A stretch of DNA of 28,561 nucleotides from Bryobacterales bacterium (GTDB lineage Bacteria; Acidobacteriota; Terriglobia; Bryobacterales; Bryobacteraceae), in NCBI GenBank assembly GCA_016789785.1, contig JAEUQE010000095.1, positions 1 to 28,561 of the forward strand, written 5' to 3'. Under the pieces are notes generated by a model that saw only the letters and a list, made by a program, of their open reading frames with translations, was not told the origin of the DNA and made no database searches. Shown one piece after another: positions 1-8,612 of this stretch (positions are counted from its first letter, which is position 1; every line of letters starts with the position of its first letter). A program made the translations under genes and the position numbers.

Positions 1-643
1 TGGCCCCGGCGAGAACCAGTGTGTCCTCAGACGACGTCAAAACCGATCGTGCCGTGGCCGAGAAGGGGGAGTCCGACGGCGCGTGCCTGCCATAGAGCCG
101 TCCAAGACCTTCGCGGTGCAGAGCTACCTTTGGCTCCAAACCAACAGCCCTTCGAAAGAGATCTTCCGCAAGATGTGGCTCGCTCTGCATAAAGCAGACT
201 GCGGCGTGGTGAAGCACCATGCCACTGGATGACTGTGCCACTTGACGGAGCCACGCGGCTCGGATCTGCGAAGATTCTTCCGGACGGACCCTTGAGGATT
301 CGTTCAGCAGGAATCCCTCCCATTCCGGGCGATGCTCCACCATCCAGAGGATATGCTCGATCCGGCGCGCAACACGGTCCTGGCCGTGCGCGATCAGATA
401 ACCCCGGGCACACACGTTGCTCGGGTCGCGTTGCAGCGCATCTTCGAGTTGCGCGATCTGCTGGTCCGAGAGTGAGTCCGGACCTGCGTTATGCCACTGC
501 GGCACAGGACCAACGTAAGCAGCCTGTACGTTGCAGCCAACGCGAATCGGCTGCGGCGCCAGGGGACGCTGCTCCTTGCGAATGGGTGGTGGTGGCGGGA
601 CGACTTCCGTCAACTGCGCCATCGCGAACAGCAGGCACCACAT
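1..643 (-). CDS. TPR-like hypothetical protein (3' end outside window)
   Basis: This open frame starts at ATG 641-643 and stays open to the left edge, giving at least 214 codons without a stop, so the C-terminus is missing. A purine-rich GAAGAAGGA lies about 12 nt before the start. The N-terminus is short and hydrophobic (MWCLLFAMAQ), followed by a run of five prolines, which could be a weak export signal. The middle reads like helical tetratricopeptide repeats: LSDQQIAQLEDALQRDPSN, then GYLIAHGQ, IEHILWMVEHRPEW and, later, AEDLFRRAVGLEPK and LGRLYG. I recall similar Acidobacteria proteins with a repeated 'aRG.L..yy/…hilWlieHhPe' style, but that is memory, not a search. It follows the aminotransferase stop by 61 nt on the same strand and may be the last gene of that operon. 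Molecular function unknown; a protein-protein interaction role is the most that can be inferred. Confidence 0.7.
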   Translation of the reverse strand, partial: MWCLLFAMAQLTEVVPPPPPIRKEQRPLAPQPIRVGCNVQAAYVGPVPQWHNAGPDSLSDQQIAQLEDALQRDPSNVCARGYLIAHGQDRVARRIEHILWMVEHRPEWEGFLLNESSRVRPEESSQIRAAWLRQVAQSSSGMVLHHAAVCFMQSEPHLAEDLFRRAVGLEPKVALHREGLGRLYGRHAPSDSPFSATARSVLTSSEDTLVLAGA

Positions 644-704
644 TTGCGGAGGGATCCTTCTTCTCAATCTTACCGGGACATCGATCGGCCGGTGAACTGG
701 CGCC

Positions 705-1808
705 TTACAACTCTTTGAGCGCAGCCATCAATGTGTCGATATCCGCTTCGTCGTTGTAGAAGTCCGCCGACACACGCAGGTTGCCATGCCGCGCCGACAC
801 CAGCACTCGTTTCTCCCGCAGAGACGACACAAGCTTGCCGGCATCCACGCCTTCGAAGCGGGCCGCGACGATGGGAGTGTCCTCATTCGCGATGCGCCCA
901 CCCGCGTAAATCAGCCGCTCGCGCAAGTACGCCGCCAGCTCCAACACACGCTGCTCAATCGCCGCCGGGCCGATCTCCAGCATCATGTTGACCGACGCAC
1001 CCATCCCAAATATCGCCGGAAACGGCAGAATCCCGCCTTCGTAGCGCTCTGCCGACTCCTTGAATTCCGGGCTCCCATGATGCAGCGAACTTACTTCCCG
1101 CCAGCGCTTGTCGCTTCGCCACCCGATGGTTGAAGGAGGCAACCACTTCCGCACCTCGGGCCGCACATACGCAAAGCCCGCTCCGTTCGGGCAAAGCAGC
1201 CACTTGTAGCCATCCACGGAAAGCATGTCCGGCTGGACCGCCTCGCAGTCAAACATCAACGCGCCCACGCTCTGCGTCCCGTCGACATACGAGAACGCCC
1301 CCGCGTCGCGGCACAACTTCACCAGGCGTTCCACAGGTAAGCGAAAGCCAGTGATGTAGTTCACCGTAGAGGCCATCACCAGCCTCGTGCGCGATGTCAG
1401 CGTCTCTTCAAAGCGCTCCCACGGCACTTGATCAAAGATCACGCCACGCTGTTCGAGCGCCGCGCCGCAATACACCAGATTCGGGAACTCGTGCTCGAGA
1501 GCAAGCACACGATCGCCAGGCTGCCAGTCAATCGCGGCCGTCACTACCGATAGCGCGGAACTCGCATTCTGAAAGAACGCGACATCGTCGGAGGTGCAGT
1601 TCACCAGCCGCGCAATCGATGAGCGCACCTGGTCCGCCTGATCGAACCATTCCAGAAAGTCGCCGCACGCAAACTCATCGCGGCGAGCGAAGTGCTCCGC
1701 AACGGCCGCCGCGGCGCACCTCGGCATCTGCCCGTAGGTTGCAGTGTTGAGGTACGTCCAACGGCGCAACCCTGGGAATTCTTCGCGAATCGCTCTCCAA
1801 TCCGTCAT
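705..1808 (-). CDS. Class V (PLP-dependent) aminotransferase, cysteine desulfurase/epimerase-like
   Basis: A 367-residue fold-type I PLP enzyme of the class V aminotransferase family (NifS, isopenicillin N epimerase, kynureninase-like). Visible landmarks are NASSALSVV near residue 81 (phosphate-binding turn), HEFPN near 106-110, [11 protein letters not shown] with Asp176 expected to pair with the pyridine nitrogen, and [16 protein letters not shown] with Lys202 as the expected Schiff-base lysine. There is no obvious NifS-type C-terminal active-site cysteine loop, so a desulfurase role is not supported; transaminase, lyase or epimerase activity is possible and the substrate cannot be named. 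The ATG overlaps the proS stop by 4 nt (ATGA), so translation is probably coupled to proS. The length is normal for the family. It is followed by a TPR-like gene on the same strand. Confidence 0.85.
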   Translation of the reverse strand: MTDWRAIREEFPGLRRWTYLNTATYGQMPRCAAAAVAEHFARRDEFACGDFLEWFDQADQVRSSIARLVNCTSDDVAFFQNASSALSVVTAAIDWQPGDRVLALEHEFPNLVYCGAALEQRGVIFDQVPWERFEETLTSRTRLVMASTVNYITGFRLPVERLVKLCRDAGAFSYVDGTQSVGALMFDCEAVQPDMLSVDGYKWLLCPNGAGFAYVRPEVRKWLPPSTIGWRSDKRWREVSSLHHGSPEFKESAERYEGGILPFPAIFGMGASVNMMLEIGPAAIEQRVLELAAYLRERLIYAGGRIANEDTPIVAARFEGVDAGKLVSSLREKRVLVSARHGNLRVSADFYNDEADIDTLMAALKEL

Positions 1809-3505
1809 CCCATCAACTGCTTCACGCGGGCGGCGGCTTCCGCCACCGGGACGTCGGAGGACTGTTTGCCCTTGCGCACAAGCAACTCGATCATGCCCTG
1901 CGAGAGCTTTTTGCCAACTGTGATGCGGAACGGAATACCAATGAGATCGGCATCCTTGAATTTCACACCAGGACGTTCATCGCGATCATCCAGCAGCGCA
2001 TCCAACCCAAGCGCCCTACACTCGGCGTAGAGCTTCTCGGCGGCTTCGCGCTGTGCCGCATCATTGCTGTTCACAGGCGTGATGGCGACATGGAACGGCG
2101 CGATGGACGGCGGCATCACAATCCCGTCGGCGTCATGGTACAGCTCAATCGCCGCGCAGAGAATGCGCTCCACGCCGATACCGTAGGAGCCCATGATCGG
2201 CGTGACTTCCTTGCCGCTCTCATCCAGAACGCGCAGACCCATCGACTCGGAGTACTTGTATCCGAGCTTGAAGATGTGGCCGATTTCCATGGCCTTGAAG
2301 ATCTCCAGCGGCTCACCGGTGTTGATTTCGGTGTCGCCCTCCGCCACCTGGCGCAGATCGAAGAACTCGGCTTGGAAATCCTCACCCGGCGTGACATTCC
2401 GCAGATGGTAGTCATCCTTGTTCGCGCCGGCGATCATGTTCTTGCGGCCTTGGAGCGCGAGGTCGGCGATGATGCGCATATTCTTGACGCCGATGGGACC
2501 CAGCGAGCCCGCGTCAGCACCGAACCAATCGCGGATCTCCGCCGGATGCGCCGGACGAATGTCGGTTGCGCCAGTGACCGATCCAAACTTCGTTTCACTC
2601 AACTGGTGATCGCCGCGCAGCAACGCAAGCACCGGCTTGCCATCGGCCACCATCACCAAACTCTTCATCTGCGACGTTTCAGGCAGCTTCGTGAACTCGG
2701 CTACTTCGGCGATCGTCTTGCGGCCGGGCGTGTGAAACTCTTCTGGCGCGAGGTCGCCTTCGGGATCAGCCGCCGCGGGCGCCACCGGGCGCGACACGGC
2801 CTTCTCCAGATTCGCCGCATAGCCGGTCTTTGCACAAACAACAATCAAATCCTCGCCTGCATCTGACGCCACCATGAACTCATGCGACTGGCTTCCGCCC
2901 ATGGCTCCGGAATGCGCTTCGACAATCGCGTACTTCAAGCCGCAGCGATCGAAGATGCGGCAATAGGCATCGTAGTGCTTCTGGTACGCCACATCCAGCC
3001 CCGCGGCATCCATATCGAAGGTGTAGGAGTCCTTCATGATGAACTGGCGCACGCGCAGCAGGCCTGACTTCGGGCGCGGCTCATCGCGAAATTTGGTCTG
3101 GATCTGATACCAGATCTGCGGCAATTGCTTATAGCTGCGAAGCTCGCCTCGGGCGATCGCGGTCATGATCTCTTCATGCGTCATGCCGAGGCACAGGTCG
3201 CGGCCCCAGCGATCCTTCAGCCGGAACATGTTGTCGCCCATGACGGTCCAGCGGCCGGATTCCTGCCACACTTCGGCCGGATTCAATCCCGGCAAGAGCA
3301 TCTCCTGCGCGCCGATACCATCCATCTCCTCGCGCACGATGTTCGTGATCCGCTGAATGGATCGCTGCGCGAGAAAAAGATAGTTGTAGATGCCCGCCGC
3401 GAGCTGGCGCACATAGCCGGCCCGCAACAACAACTGATGGCTGGCGACTTCGGCCTCCGCCGGATTCTCGCGCAGTGTCGGAATGAAGAGCTTGCTCCAA
3501 CGCAT
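1805..3505 (-). CDS. proS: Prolyl-tRNA synthetase (bacterial type with editing domain)
   Basis: Cytosolic class II aminoacyl-tRNA synthetase that charges tRNA-Pro. From the chosen start it is 566 residues, close to the 572 of E. coli ProS. The N-terminus [20 protein letters not shown] and [17 protein letters not shown] are typical. Class II motif 2 appears as [21 protein letters not shown] and motif 3 as [12 protein letters not shown]. Between them lies a YbaK-like INS editing domain (around [12 protein letters not shown]…[14 protein letters not shown]). The frame is open up to 3568, but that extension ([15 protein letters not shown]…) translates a strong hairpin and lacks family similarity. 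ATG 3503-3505, preceded by GGACG, fits homologues; ATG 3515-3517 is the alternative. The gene sits 89 nt after skp and overlaps the aminotransferase by 4 nt. Confidence 0.95.
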   Translation of the reverse strand: MRWSKLFIPTLRENPAEAEVASHQLLLRAGYVRQLAAGIYNYLFLAQRSIQRITNIVREEMDGIGAQEMLLPGLNPAEVWQESGRWTVMGDNMFRLKDRWGRDLCLGMTHEEIMTAIARGELRSYKQLPQIWYQIQTKFRDEPRPKSGLLRVRQFIMKDSYTFDMDAAGLDVAYQKHYDAYCRIFDRCGLKYAIVEAHSGAMGGSQSHEFMVASDAGEDLIVVCAKTGYAANLEKAVSRPVAPAAADPEGDLAPEEFHTPGRKTIAEVAEFTKLPETSQMKSLVMVADGKPVLALLRGDHQLSETKFGSVTGATDIRPAHPAEIRDWFGADAGSLGPIGVKNMRIIADLALQGRKNMIAGANKDDYHLRNVTPGEDFQAEFFDLRQVAEGDTEINTGEPLEIFKAMEIGHIFKLGYKYSESMGLRVLDESGKEVTPIMGSYGIGVERILCAAIELYHDADGIVMPPSIAPFHVAITPVNSNDAAQREAAEKLYAECRALGLDALLDDRDERPGVKFKDADLIGIPFRITVGKKLSQGMIELLVRKGKQSSDVPVAEAAARVKQLMG

Positions 3506-3527
3506 GAAAACGTCCATTTCTAGACAA

Positions 3528-3558
3528 CTTGGGCGCCAGTACGAGACCGGCGCCCAAG
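3528..3558 (-). terminator. Strong hairpin between skp and proS (terminator or leader structure)
   Basis: CTTGGGCGCC at 3528-3537 pairs perfectly with GGCGCCCAAG at 3549-3558. The pairing continues inward through three more pairs (one G-U on the minus strand) to a 5-nt loop. On the minus strand it is followed by TTGTCTAG, a poor U-tract. It lies 37 nt after the skp stop and 10-22 nt before the possible proS starts, so it may terminate part of the bamA-skp transcript, act as a processing or stability element, or limit proS translation. The pairing is seen; the function is inference. Confidence 0.6.
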
Positions 3559-3594
3559 CCGCATTCACCGAAAAATTGAGGAAAGTTGCCTGGA

Positions 3595-4197
3595 CTACTT
3601 CTTCTTGGTCACCGGTGGGGCCGGAGCAGGGGCTGGTGCTGCCGCTGGCTTCGCTGCCGGAGCCGCGGTGCCTACATTCTTGTCATACAGCTCAATGATG
3701 TCCTTGGTCACATCCACTTCGTTGGCCGCGTAGAGTACCGGGGTCTGCTGATTGCTCACGTCAAGGATGATGGCGAATCCCTTCTCCTTCGCATACTTGT
3801 CCAGCACCGCCATCATCTTCTGGCCGAGTTCCTGAAGGATCTTTCCCTGCGCCTGCTCGAGTTCCGCACTATAGTCTTCCTGATCGCGATTGAAGGCCTT
3901 GGTCAACTGGTCGATGTCGGCCATCAGCTTGCGGCGCTGCTCTTCGCTCAGTACGGCGCTGCCCTTCTGCAACTGCGCCTGCATCTGCCGGATCGACTCC
4001 TGCTTCTTTTCCAGCTCTTTGCGCTTGGGAGCGAACTGCTGCTCCAGCTCCTGAACGGCCTTCTGGCCATCTCTGGTTGCCACCAGTGCCTGTTGCACGC
4101 TGATGATTCCGACTTTGGTCGGCGCCTGGGCGGCTGCGATCCCCACCAGTTGTGTTGCCAGCAGAGGCAACAGCAGCCATTGCAACTTGTTCTGCAT
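3595..4197 (-). CDS. skp: Skp/OmpH-family periplasmic chaperone
   Basis: Periplasmic holdase that keeps unfolded outer-membrane proteins soluble on the way to BamA. The product is 200 residues: a signal peptide ([25 protein letters not shown]), then the OmpH start [21 protein letters not shown]. Next comes a long charged coiled coil ([20 protein letters not shown]… to about residue 120), then the returning strand [29 protein letters not shown]. The C-terminus is an unusual Ala/Pro-rich tail ending in three lysines. The start at 4197 has AAGGAG seven nt upstream; the longer frame to 4224 uses TTG and would contain this Shine-Dalgarno. It follows bamA by 80 nt on the same strand, the classic bamA-skp order, but proS follows where many Gram-negatives have lpxD/fabZ. 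Confidence 0.93.
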   Translation of the reverse strand: MQNKLQWLLLPLLATQLVGIAAAQAPTKVGIISVQQALVATRDGQKAVQELEQQFAPKRKELEKKQESIRQMQAQLQKGSAVLSEEQRRKLMADIDQLTKAFNRDQEDYSAELEQAQGKILQELGQKMMAVLDKYAKEKGFAIILDVSNQQTPVLYAANEVDVTKDIIELYDKNVGTAAPAAKPAAAPAPAPAPPVTKKK

Positions 4198-4277
4198 TGC
4201 GAAACTCCTTGACGATCTATTCAATTTAGCAGGTTTCTTCGGATTCTCTTGCTTGCTGCCTGTTCACTCCGCTGAAC

Positions 4278-7226
4278 TCAGAACGTGCGGCTGATGGTGA
4301 AGCGGAAGATCCGCCGTCTCTCGAAAAATGGCGACGGTTGGCCAATCGTGGCCACGGAATTGACGAAGGAAGCGTTGTTCGGAAAATAAGAGCGATCGAC
4401 CACCACGGGCGGAACCAGGAAGTCCTGATAAATGGTCGGATTGTAGGCCCAGTAGAGACGGAACGGCGCGTTCACTACCGGCATCATGATCTGAAGTTCA
4501 AGACCAGTGGAAGTGCGAAGCCTGGTGGTGCCGCGATTGATTACCGCGTTCGTATCAAAGTTCGCCTGAGGGAATGCGCTGTTCAGCTCGGCGAGGCGGC
4601 CCGGATTCAGTCCAAGCTGACCGGGGCGGCTGATCTTGTTCAGACCCGCGTCAAAGAACGCGGCGAGCACCACTGGCCCGACAATCGGAATCCGGTATTC
4701 GAAGTTGCCCACACCCTGTGTATCGCCACCCGGGAAGATCAACTGATAGATCGGGATCTCCTTGGTCACCGTGACGAACGATTCCACACCGTTCGAGATG
4801 ATCTTCTGCTGGCGCGCCGAACCATCGGCATTCAGCAGCGGTACGGAGGCGCGGCTCGGAATGTAGGCGATCGGGCTGATGCCCCAGATGTCGAACCCGC
4901 GCACGTCGTTCTCGCCGCCCATGTAGAAGCGATTGAACGGTGGCGCCACGCGGCCGCCGTACCCCGACACGAAACGGCCGAGGAAGTGGGTGCCGATCAC
5001 GTGACCCTTCTTGAAGCCGCTACGGAAGTACTTGAAATCGAACGTGGGCTCGATCATGTTGACGTTGCCGCCAAGCGCGCTGAACGCGAGGTTCGTCGTC
5101 AGATAGATGCTGCGGCCACGGCTCGGCGTGATCGGGTGATCCACCGTATTGTAGGACAGCGACGGAACCACCTGCGTGGTGCGGATTCCGCTGAGTGTGT
5201 TCGGACCACTCAAACCCTGGAAGTTGATGAACTCGAAATAATTCCGCGAGGCCGTGCTCAGGGTCTGGATGTTCGACCGGTTGTAGCCGAAGCTGAGGCC
5301 GGTGCGCCAGAAACTGCGCCGCAACTGGTAGCTTGCGAACACGTTGAAACCCGCGCCATTGGACACATAGTTCAACAGGTTCTCGCGGCCCAGCGATTCA
5401 TACAGCGGAATGAAGTTGCGTCCCGAGAGCAGCGATACTTCGCGCGCCTGATCGTAGTTGAAGCGCTGCATGAAGATCGTGAAACCGGCTTGAATCGGAC
5501 GGTCGAAGAGATAGGGCTCCGTGAAGCCGAACGTGACGTCGCGCACGCGGTCGCCCAACTGCGAGTTGATCGACAGCGTTTCACCGAGACCGAGGAAGTT
5601 GTTCGTCGAATAGCCGAAGCCAATGAAGCTGCCCGCGATACCGGACACACCGCCATTCAACTGAACCGAGTTCCTGCCGCGCTCCTTCACCTTCAGCGTG
5701 ATATCCACCGTGTTGTTCTTGGTGTCGCGCGTAATGGTGGCGGCTTCGTTTTCCTTCAGCACTTCGAAGTAGCCAAGCTGGTTCAGACGCAGAATCGACA
5801 CTTCCCAAAGCTGCGTGTTGTAGATGTCGCCTTCATCAATCAGCATCTCGCGGCGAATCACCTTGTCGCGCGTTGTGCTGTTGCCGGAGAAATCGATGCG
5901 GCGCACGAAAAACTGCTTGCCTTCATCCACGTTCAGTGTCAGGTCAAGCTTGTCGCTGTTGGGAATCACGTCGAAGCTCGGCTCCGGCACGAAGTCGATA
6001 TAGCCAAACTGGCCGTAGAGCTTGCGCATCTGCTCCAGACCCTTGCGAAGCTTGGCCGTGGAGAAGATGTCGCCTTCTCCCATTTGGAACAACGGCCGCA
6101 TCAACGAATCCGGTGTGCGGAACAACTTCATGCCGACGAAGTTGATCTTGTTCAGCTTGTACTGGCGGCCTTCTTCCAGGAAGATCTTGAGGTCGGCGCG
6201 CTTACCGGGCTTGTTCATATAGAACAGCGGCACACGGAACTTCCCGCCGCCGACATCCCGGATTGTGGACTGATGCTCCAGCACGCGGGCCGTGAAATAG
6301 CCCTTCTCCTGGTAATAAACTCGTGTCCGATCCTTGTCTTCTTCCAGCTTGGTGGAGTCGTAAGACTTGGCGAAGATGTTCTCAAACAGAATCGAGCGCG
6401 GGATGCCGATCGGCTTCAGATTCTTCATCGCGCGCAGCACCACGCGATCGCTGAACACCTTGTTGCCTTCAATCTCGATCTTGCCCACCTTCACCTTCGG
6501 GCCTTCCACGATCTTGAACATCACTTCGAGGGAGGACGGCGGGATCTGGCGGATTTCGGGCTCCACGGTTGCGAACTGCCGGCCACGTTCGGCCAGGAAT
6601 TCCTTCAGCACGTTGGTGGCACGCTGAACCTTGTTCGGATCGTACTGCGTCTCCACCGAAAGGCCCACGCGGCGGTCCTTGAACCGGTCGAGAATTTCGG
6701 AAATGGTGATCGACTTGTTGCCGTCGTACTTGATGGAGCGGACGATGCGGCGCTCGGTGAGATTGAAGCGGACGATCCAGCCGGAAACACCGGGCTCTTT
6801 CTGCAGAGTAATATCATCGAAGCGGCCGGAGTTCCACAGCGACATGAAGTCACGGTGGAGAGCATCATTGTCGAGCTTGTCGCCCTTCCGGCTGATGATC
6901 AGCGCACGCAAGGTGTCCTGTGGAACGCGGCGAGATCCGCGGAATTCGATTGCTTCAATGACGTCTTCCACCTCGGTGGGCGCTGGCTTCGCGCCTTCCA
7001 CGGGCTTCGGCGCTTCAAGTTGGATCTTGGGCTTCGCAGGTTGGGCGGGCTCGGTAGTTTGAGGGACAGTCTCAAACGGATTTGCCTTCTTCTGCTGAGG
7101 GGGCTTGGGGGGCTCGGCTGGAGGTTGCTGTGCCAGCAGGGCTTGTGCGGAGCCGCTAAATCCAATGAAGACCAACAGATAAAAGACGTAGAGGAGCTGC
7201 AGGCCTCCTAGCCTGGAAAACGTCAT
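4278..7226 (-). CDS. bamA: BamA, outer-membrane protein assembly factor (Omp85)
   Basis: Central beta-barrel of the BAM complex that inserts proteins into the outer membrane. The 982-residue protein begins with a hydrophobic signal sequence (LLYVFYLLVFIGFSGSAQA) and a Pro-rich linker to about residue 84. POTRA repeats follow, starting at VEDVIEAIEFRGSRRVPQDT and recurring at IVRSIKYDGNKSIT, VGKIEIEGNKVFSD, LNKINFVGMKLFRT and FVRRIDFSGNSTTRD, which makes five. The C-terminal barrel begins near residue 512. It carries the L6 VRGF motif (GGENDVRGFD, about residue 772) and ends in a terminal Phe (FTISRTF), the usual barrel signal. It is longer than E. coli BamA (810) because of the linker and expanded loops. 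GAGGAAAGGA lies about 13 nt before the ATG. skp lies downstream on the same strand. Confidence 0.95.
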   Translation of the reverse strand: MTFSRLGGLQLLYVFYLLVFIGFSGSAQALLAQQPPAEPPKPPQQKKANPFETVPQTTEPAQPAKPKIQLEAPKPVEGAKPAPTEVEDVIEAIEFRGSRRVPQDTLRALIISRKGDKLDNDALHRDFMSLWNSGRFDDITLQKEPGVSGWIVRFNLTERRIVRSIKYDGNKSITISEILDRFKDRRVGLSVETQYDPNKVQRATNVLKEFLAERGRQFATVEPEIRQIPPSSLEVMFKIVEGPKVKVGKIEIEGNKVFSDRVVLRAMKNLKPIGIPRSILFENIFAKSYDSTKLEEDKDRTRVYYQEKGYFTARVLEHQSTIRDVGGGKFRVPLFYMNKPGKRADLKIFLEEGRQYKLNKINFVGMKLFRTPDSLMRPLFQMGEGDIFSTAKLRKGLEQMRKLYGQFGYIDFVPEPSFDVIPNSDKLDLTLNVDEGKQFFVRRIDFSGNSTTRDKVIRREMLIDEGDIYNTQLWEVSILRLNQLGYFEVLKENEAATITRDTKNNTVDITLKVKERGRNSVQLNGGVSGIAGSFIGFGYSTNNFLGLGETLSINSQLGDRVRDVTFGFTEPYLFDRPIQAGFTIFMQRFNYDQAREVSLLSGRNFIPLYESLGRENLLNYVSNGAGFNVFASYQLRRSFWRTGLSFGYNRSNIQTLSTASRNYFEFINFQGLSGPNTLSGIRTTQVVPSLSYNTVDHPITPSRGRSIYLTTNLAFSALGGNVNMIEPTFDFKYFRSGFKKGHVIGTHFLGRFVSGYGGRVAPPFNRFYMGGENDVRGFDIWGISPIAYIPSRASVPLLNADGSARQQKIISNGVESFVTVTKEIPIYQLIFPGGDTQGVGNFEYRIPIVGPVVLAAFFDAGLNKISRPGQLGLNPGRLAELNSAFPQANFDTNAVINRGTTRLRTSTGLELQIMMPVVNAPFRLYWAYNPTIYQDFLVPPVVVDRSYFPNNASFVNSVATIGQPSPFFERRRIFRFTISRTF

Positions 7227-7426
7227 CGATACAACGGTCCTTTCCTCTCTGCGCCTTCCATGAGACGTCCGATACGCACGTATGGTTTCACAATTGGAGT
7301 AAGCGAGTTAACCTGAATGCTCTATTCTAGCAGAGGAGCCGGCCTTAGGAATCCGGCCCTCGGGGGTCGGGCGTCCGGGCCGGGAGGTGGGTAAACCGTC
7401 CGCTCTCCCGGATCTCCATCCGCCTG
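7227..7426. other. Intergenic region upstream of bamA with overlapping GC-rich hairpins
   Basis: About 200 bp between the DUF808 stop and the bamA start. GCCGG 7338-7342 can pair with CCGGC 7353-7357. Alternatively CCGGCCC 7353-7359 can pair with GGGCCGG 7377-7383, so the two stems exclude each other. Neither is followed by a clear U-tract on the minus strand. It could be the 3' end of the DUF808 transcript or part of a long bamA leader. I see no convincing promoter hexamers. Confidence 0.35.
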
Positions 7427-8383
7427 TCAACGGCGCACGGCCTTGAGCACTGGCGCGATGCCACGTTGGTACACGATATCCGTGATCCATCCGATGGCGA
7501 GGCCGAGTATTCCCGACAAGCCTGCTTGCACAAGCCATGAGATGAGTCCGCCGGCCGCTGGCATGGCACCCGCTGCGGCCACGGCGATGTGATGAATCGC
7601 CTCTTCCACAGCCGGGTAGCCGAGTTGCTGCAAGCCATGCACGATGATCCCGCCACCGACCCAGAGCATCGCGAGCATGCCGACAAAGCCGAGTGTCTTC
7701 AGAAAGGCAGGCATGCCTCGGACAAGCGCCATCCCGAGGCTGCGCACCATGCCATTGCCAGAGCGCGCCATCGCCACGCCCGCATCATCCGCCTTGACGA
7801 TCAGCGCCACGGCGCCGTACACCAGCACGGTCATCCCGACGCCGACTACCGCGAGCACTGTCGCTTGTCTCGCGATCGGCGCCTCGGAAATACCCGCCAG
7901 GGAAATGGCCGTGATCTCCGCCGAAAGGATCACATCCGTGCGGATCGCGCCCGCCACGCGCTCATCCTCGATTTTTTGCGCGCTGGCGCCGCTGACTTCC
8001 TGCGAGGCGTCTTTCTCCGGCGCGTGGGGAACGATCAGTTCAGCGACCTTGTGGAAGCCCTCCAAACAGAGATACGCTCCTCCCAGCATCAACAGCGGCG
8101 TAATCGCCCACGGCGCGAAGTAGCTCAGCAGCAACGCGCCCGGCAGCAGAATCAGCAGCTTGTTCTTCAGTGAGCCGATGGCAATCTTGCGGACGATGGG
8201 CAACTCACGATCGGAGGCGAGTCCGACGACATAGCGAGGCGTGACCGCGGCGTCGTCAATCACGATGCCTGCCGCCTTGGTACCGGCCTTTGCGGCACTC
8301 GCCGCAACGTCATCCACCGAGGCTGCCGCCAGCTTCGCGATCGCCGCAACGTCGTCGAGCAATGCAATCAATCCTGTCGCCAC
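7427..8383 (-). CDS. DUF808 / YedI-family inner-membrane protein
   Basis: Similar to E. coli YedI (DUF808), a membrane protein of unknown function. The chosen start is GTG 8381-8383, because AAGGAG lies five nt upstream and the product then begins GLIALLDDVAAIAKLAAASVDD, matching the family; the frame itself extends to ATG 8443. Family landmarks are RELPIVRKIAIGSLKNK, the membrane segment LLILLPGALLLSYF, and APWAITPLLMLGGAYLCLEGFHK, which closely resembles the YedI PWAITPLLMIGGAFLCFEG segment. Further hydrophobic segments follow (ILSAEITAISLAGI, ATVLAVVGVGMTVLVYGAVAL, TLGFVGMLAMLWVGGGIIV, and the C-terminal SGILGLAIGWI). The length (318) is normal. It is divergent from the AAA+ gene at 8613. 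The role, possibly in envelope or transport, is not known. Confidence 0.88.
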   Translation of the reverse strand: MATGLIALLDDVAAIAKLAAASVDDVAASAAKAGTKAAGIVIDDAAVTPRYVVGLASDRELPIVRKIAIGSLKNKLLILLPGALLLSYFAPWAITPLLMLGGAYLCLEGFHKVAELIVPHAPEKDASQEVSGASAQKIEDERVAGAIRTDVILSAEITAISLAGISEAPIARQATVLAVVGVGMTVLVYGAVALIVKADDAGVAMARSGNGMVRSLGMALVRGMPAFLKTLGFVGMLAMLWVGGGIIVHGLQQLGYPAVEEAIHHIAVAAAGAMPAAGGLISWLVQAGLSGILGLAIGWITDIVYQRGIAPVLKAVRR

Positions 8384-8466
8384 ACACACTCCTTCTTCGG
8401 CATCAAGATCCAGGATAGACCGAAGTGGTTGGGATTCCCGCATAGTGGCAACTGTTTTGTGCCCGG

Positions 8467-8492
8467 CTTCGCGGCGATCACGTTCCGCGAAG
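8467..8492. repeat. 8-bp inverted repeat in the DUF808/AAA+ divergent promoter region
   Basis: CTTCGCGG (8467-8474) and CCGCGAAG (8485-8492) form a perfect inverted repeat with a 10-nt spacer. It lies between the divergent genes starting at 8383 (minus) and 8613 (plus), where an operator would be expected. Its geometry is broadly like a repressor dyad, but it matches no operator consensus I know; it is not CIRCE. A transcribed hairpin is the alternative. The rest of 8384-8612 shows only the AAGGTGA ribosome binding site before 8613. Confidence 0.45.
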
Positions 8493-8612
8493 ATTTATCA
8501 CTCAGAGCGTTTTGCGATTGAAATCTGTGAGTTGCGGAGTTGCTATCGCTCGCGTTAAGCCGGGTTCCCGTTGACGCGATGCAAGACTTGGGTTGAAAGG
8601 TGACCCGCACAC

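Noticed and set aside
229..759. A 176-codon plus-strand frame at the left end
   Set aside because: The opposite strand carries a TPR-like protein with a ribosome binding site and sensible composition; the plus frame is low-complexity Arg/Ser/Pro.
705..1808. Annotation as cysteine desulfurase
   Set aside because: PLP residues are present but no active-site cysteine loop typical of NifS/IscS is evident.
4338..7211. A 957-codon plus-strand open frame
   Set aside because: It lies entirely antisense to bamA, is rich in His/Arg/Glu typical of reverse-frame translation of GC-rich genes, and shows no domain or signal sequence.
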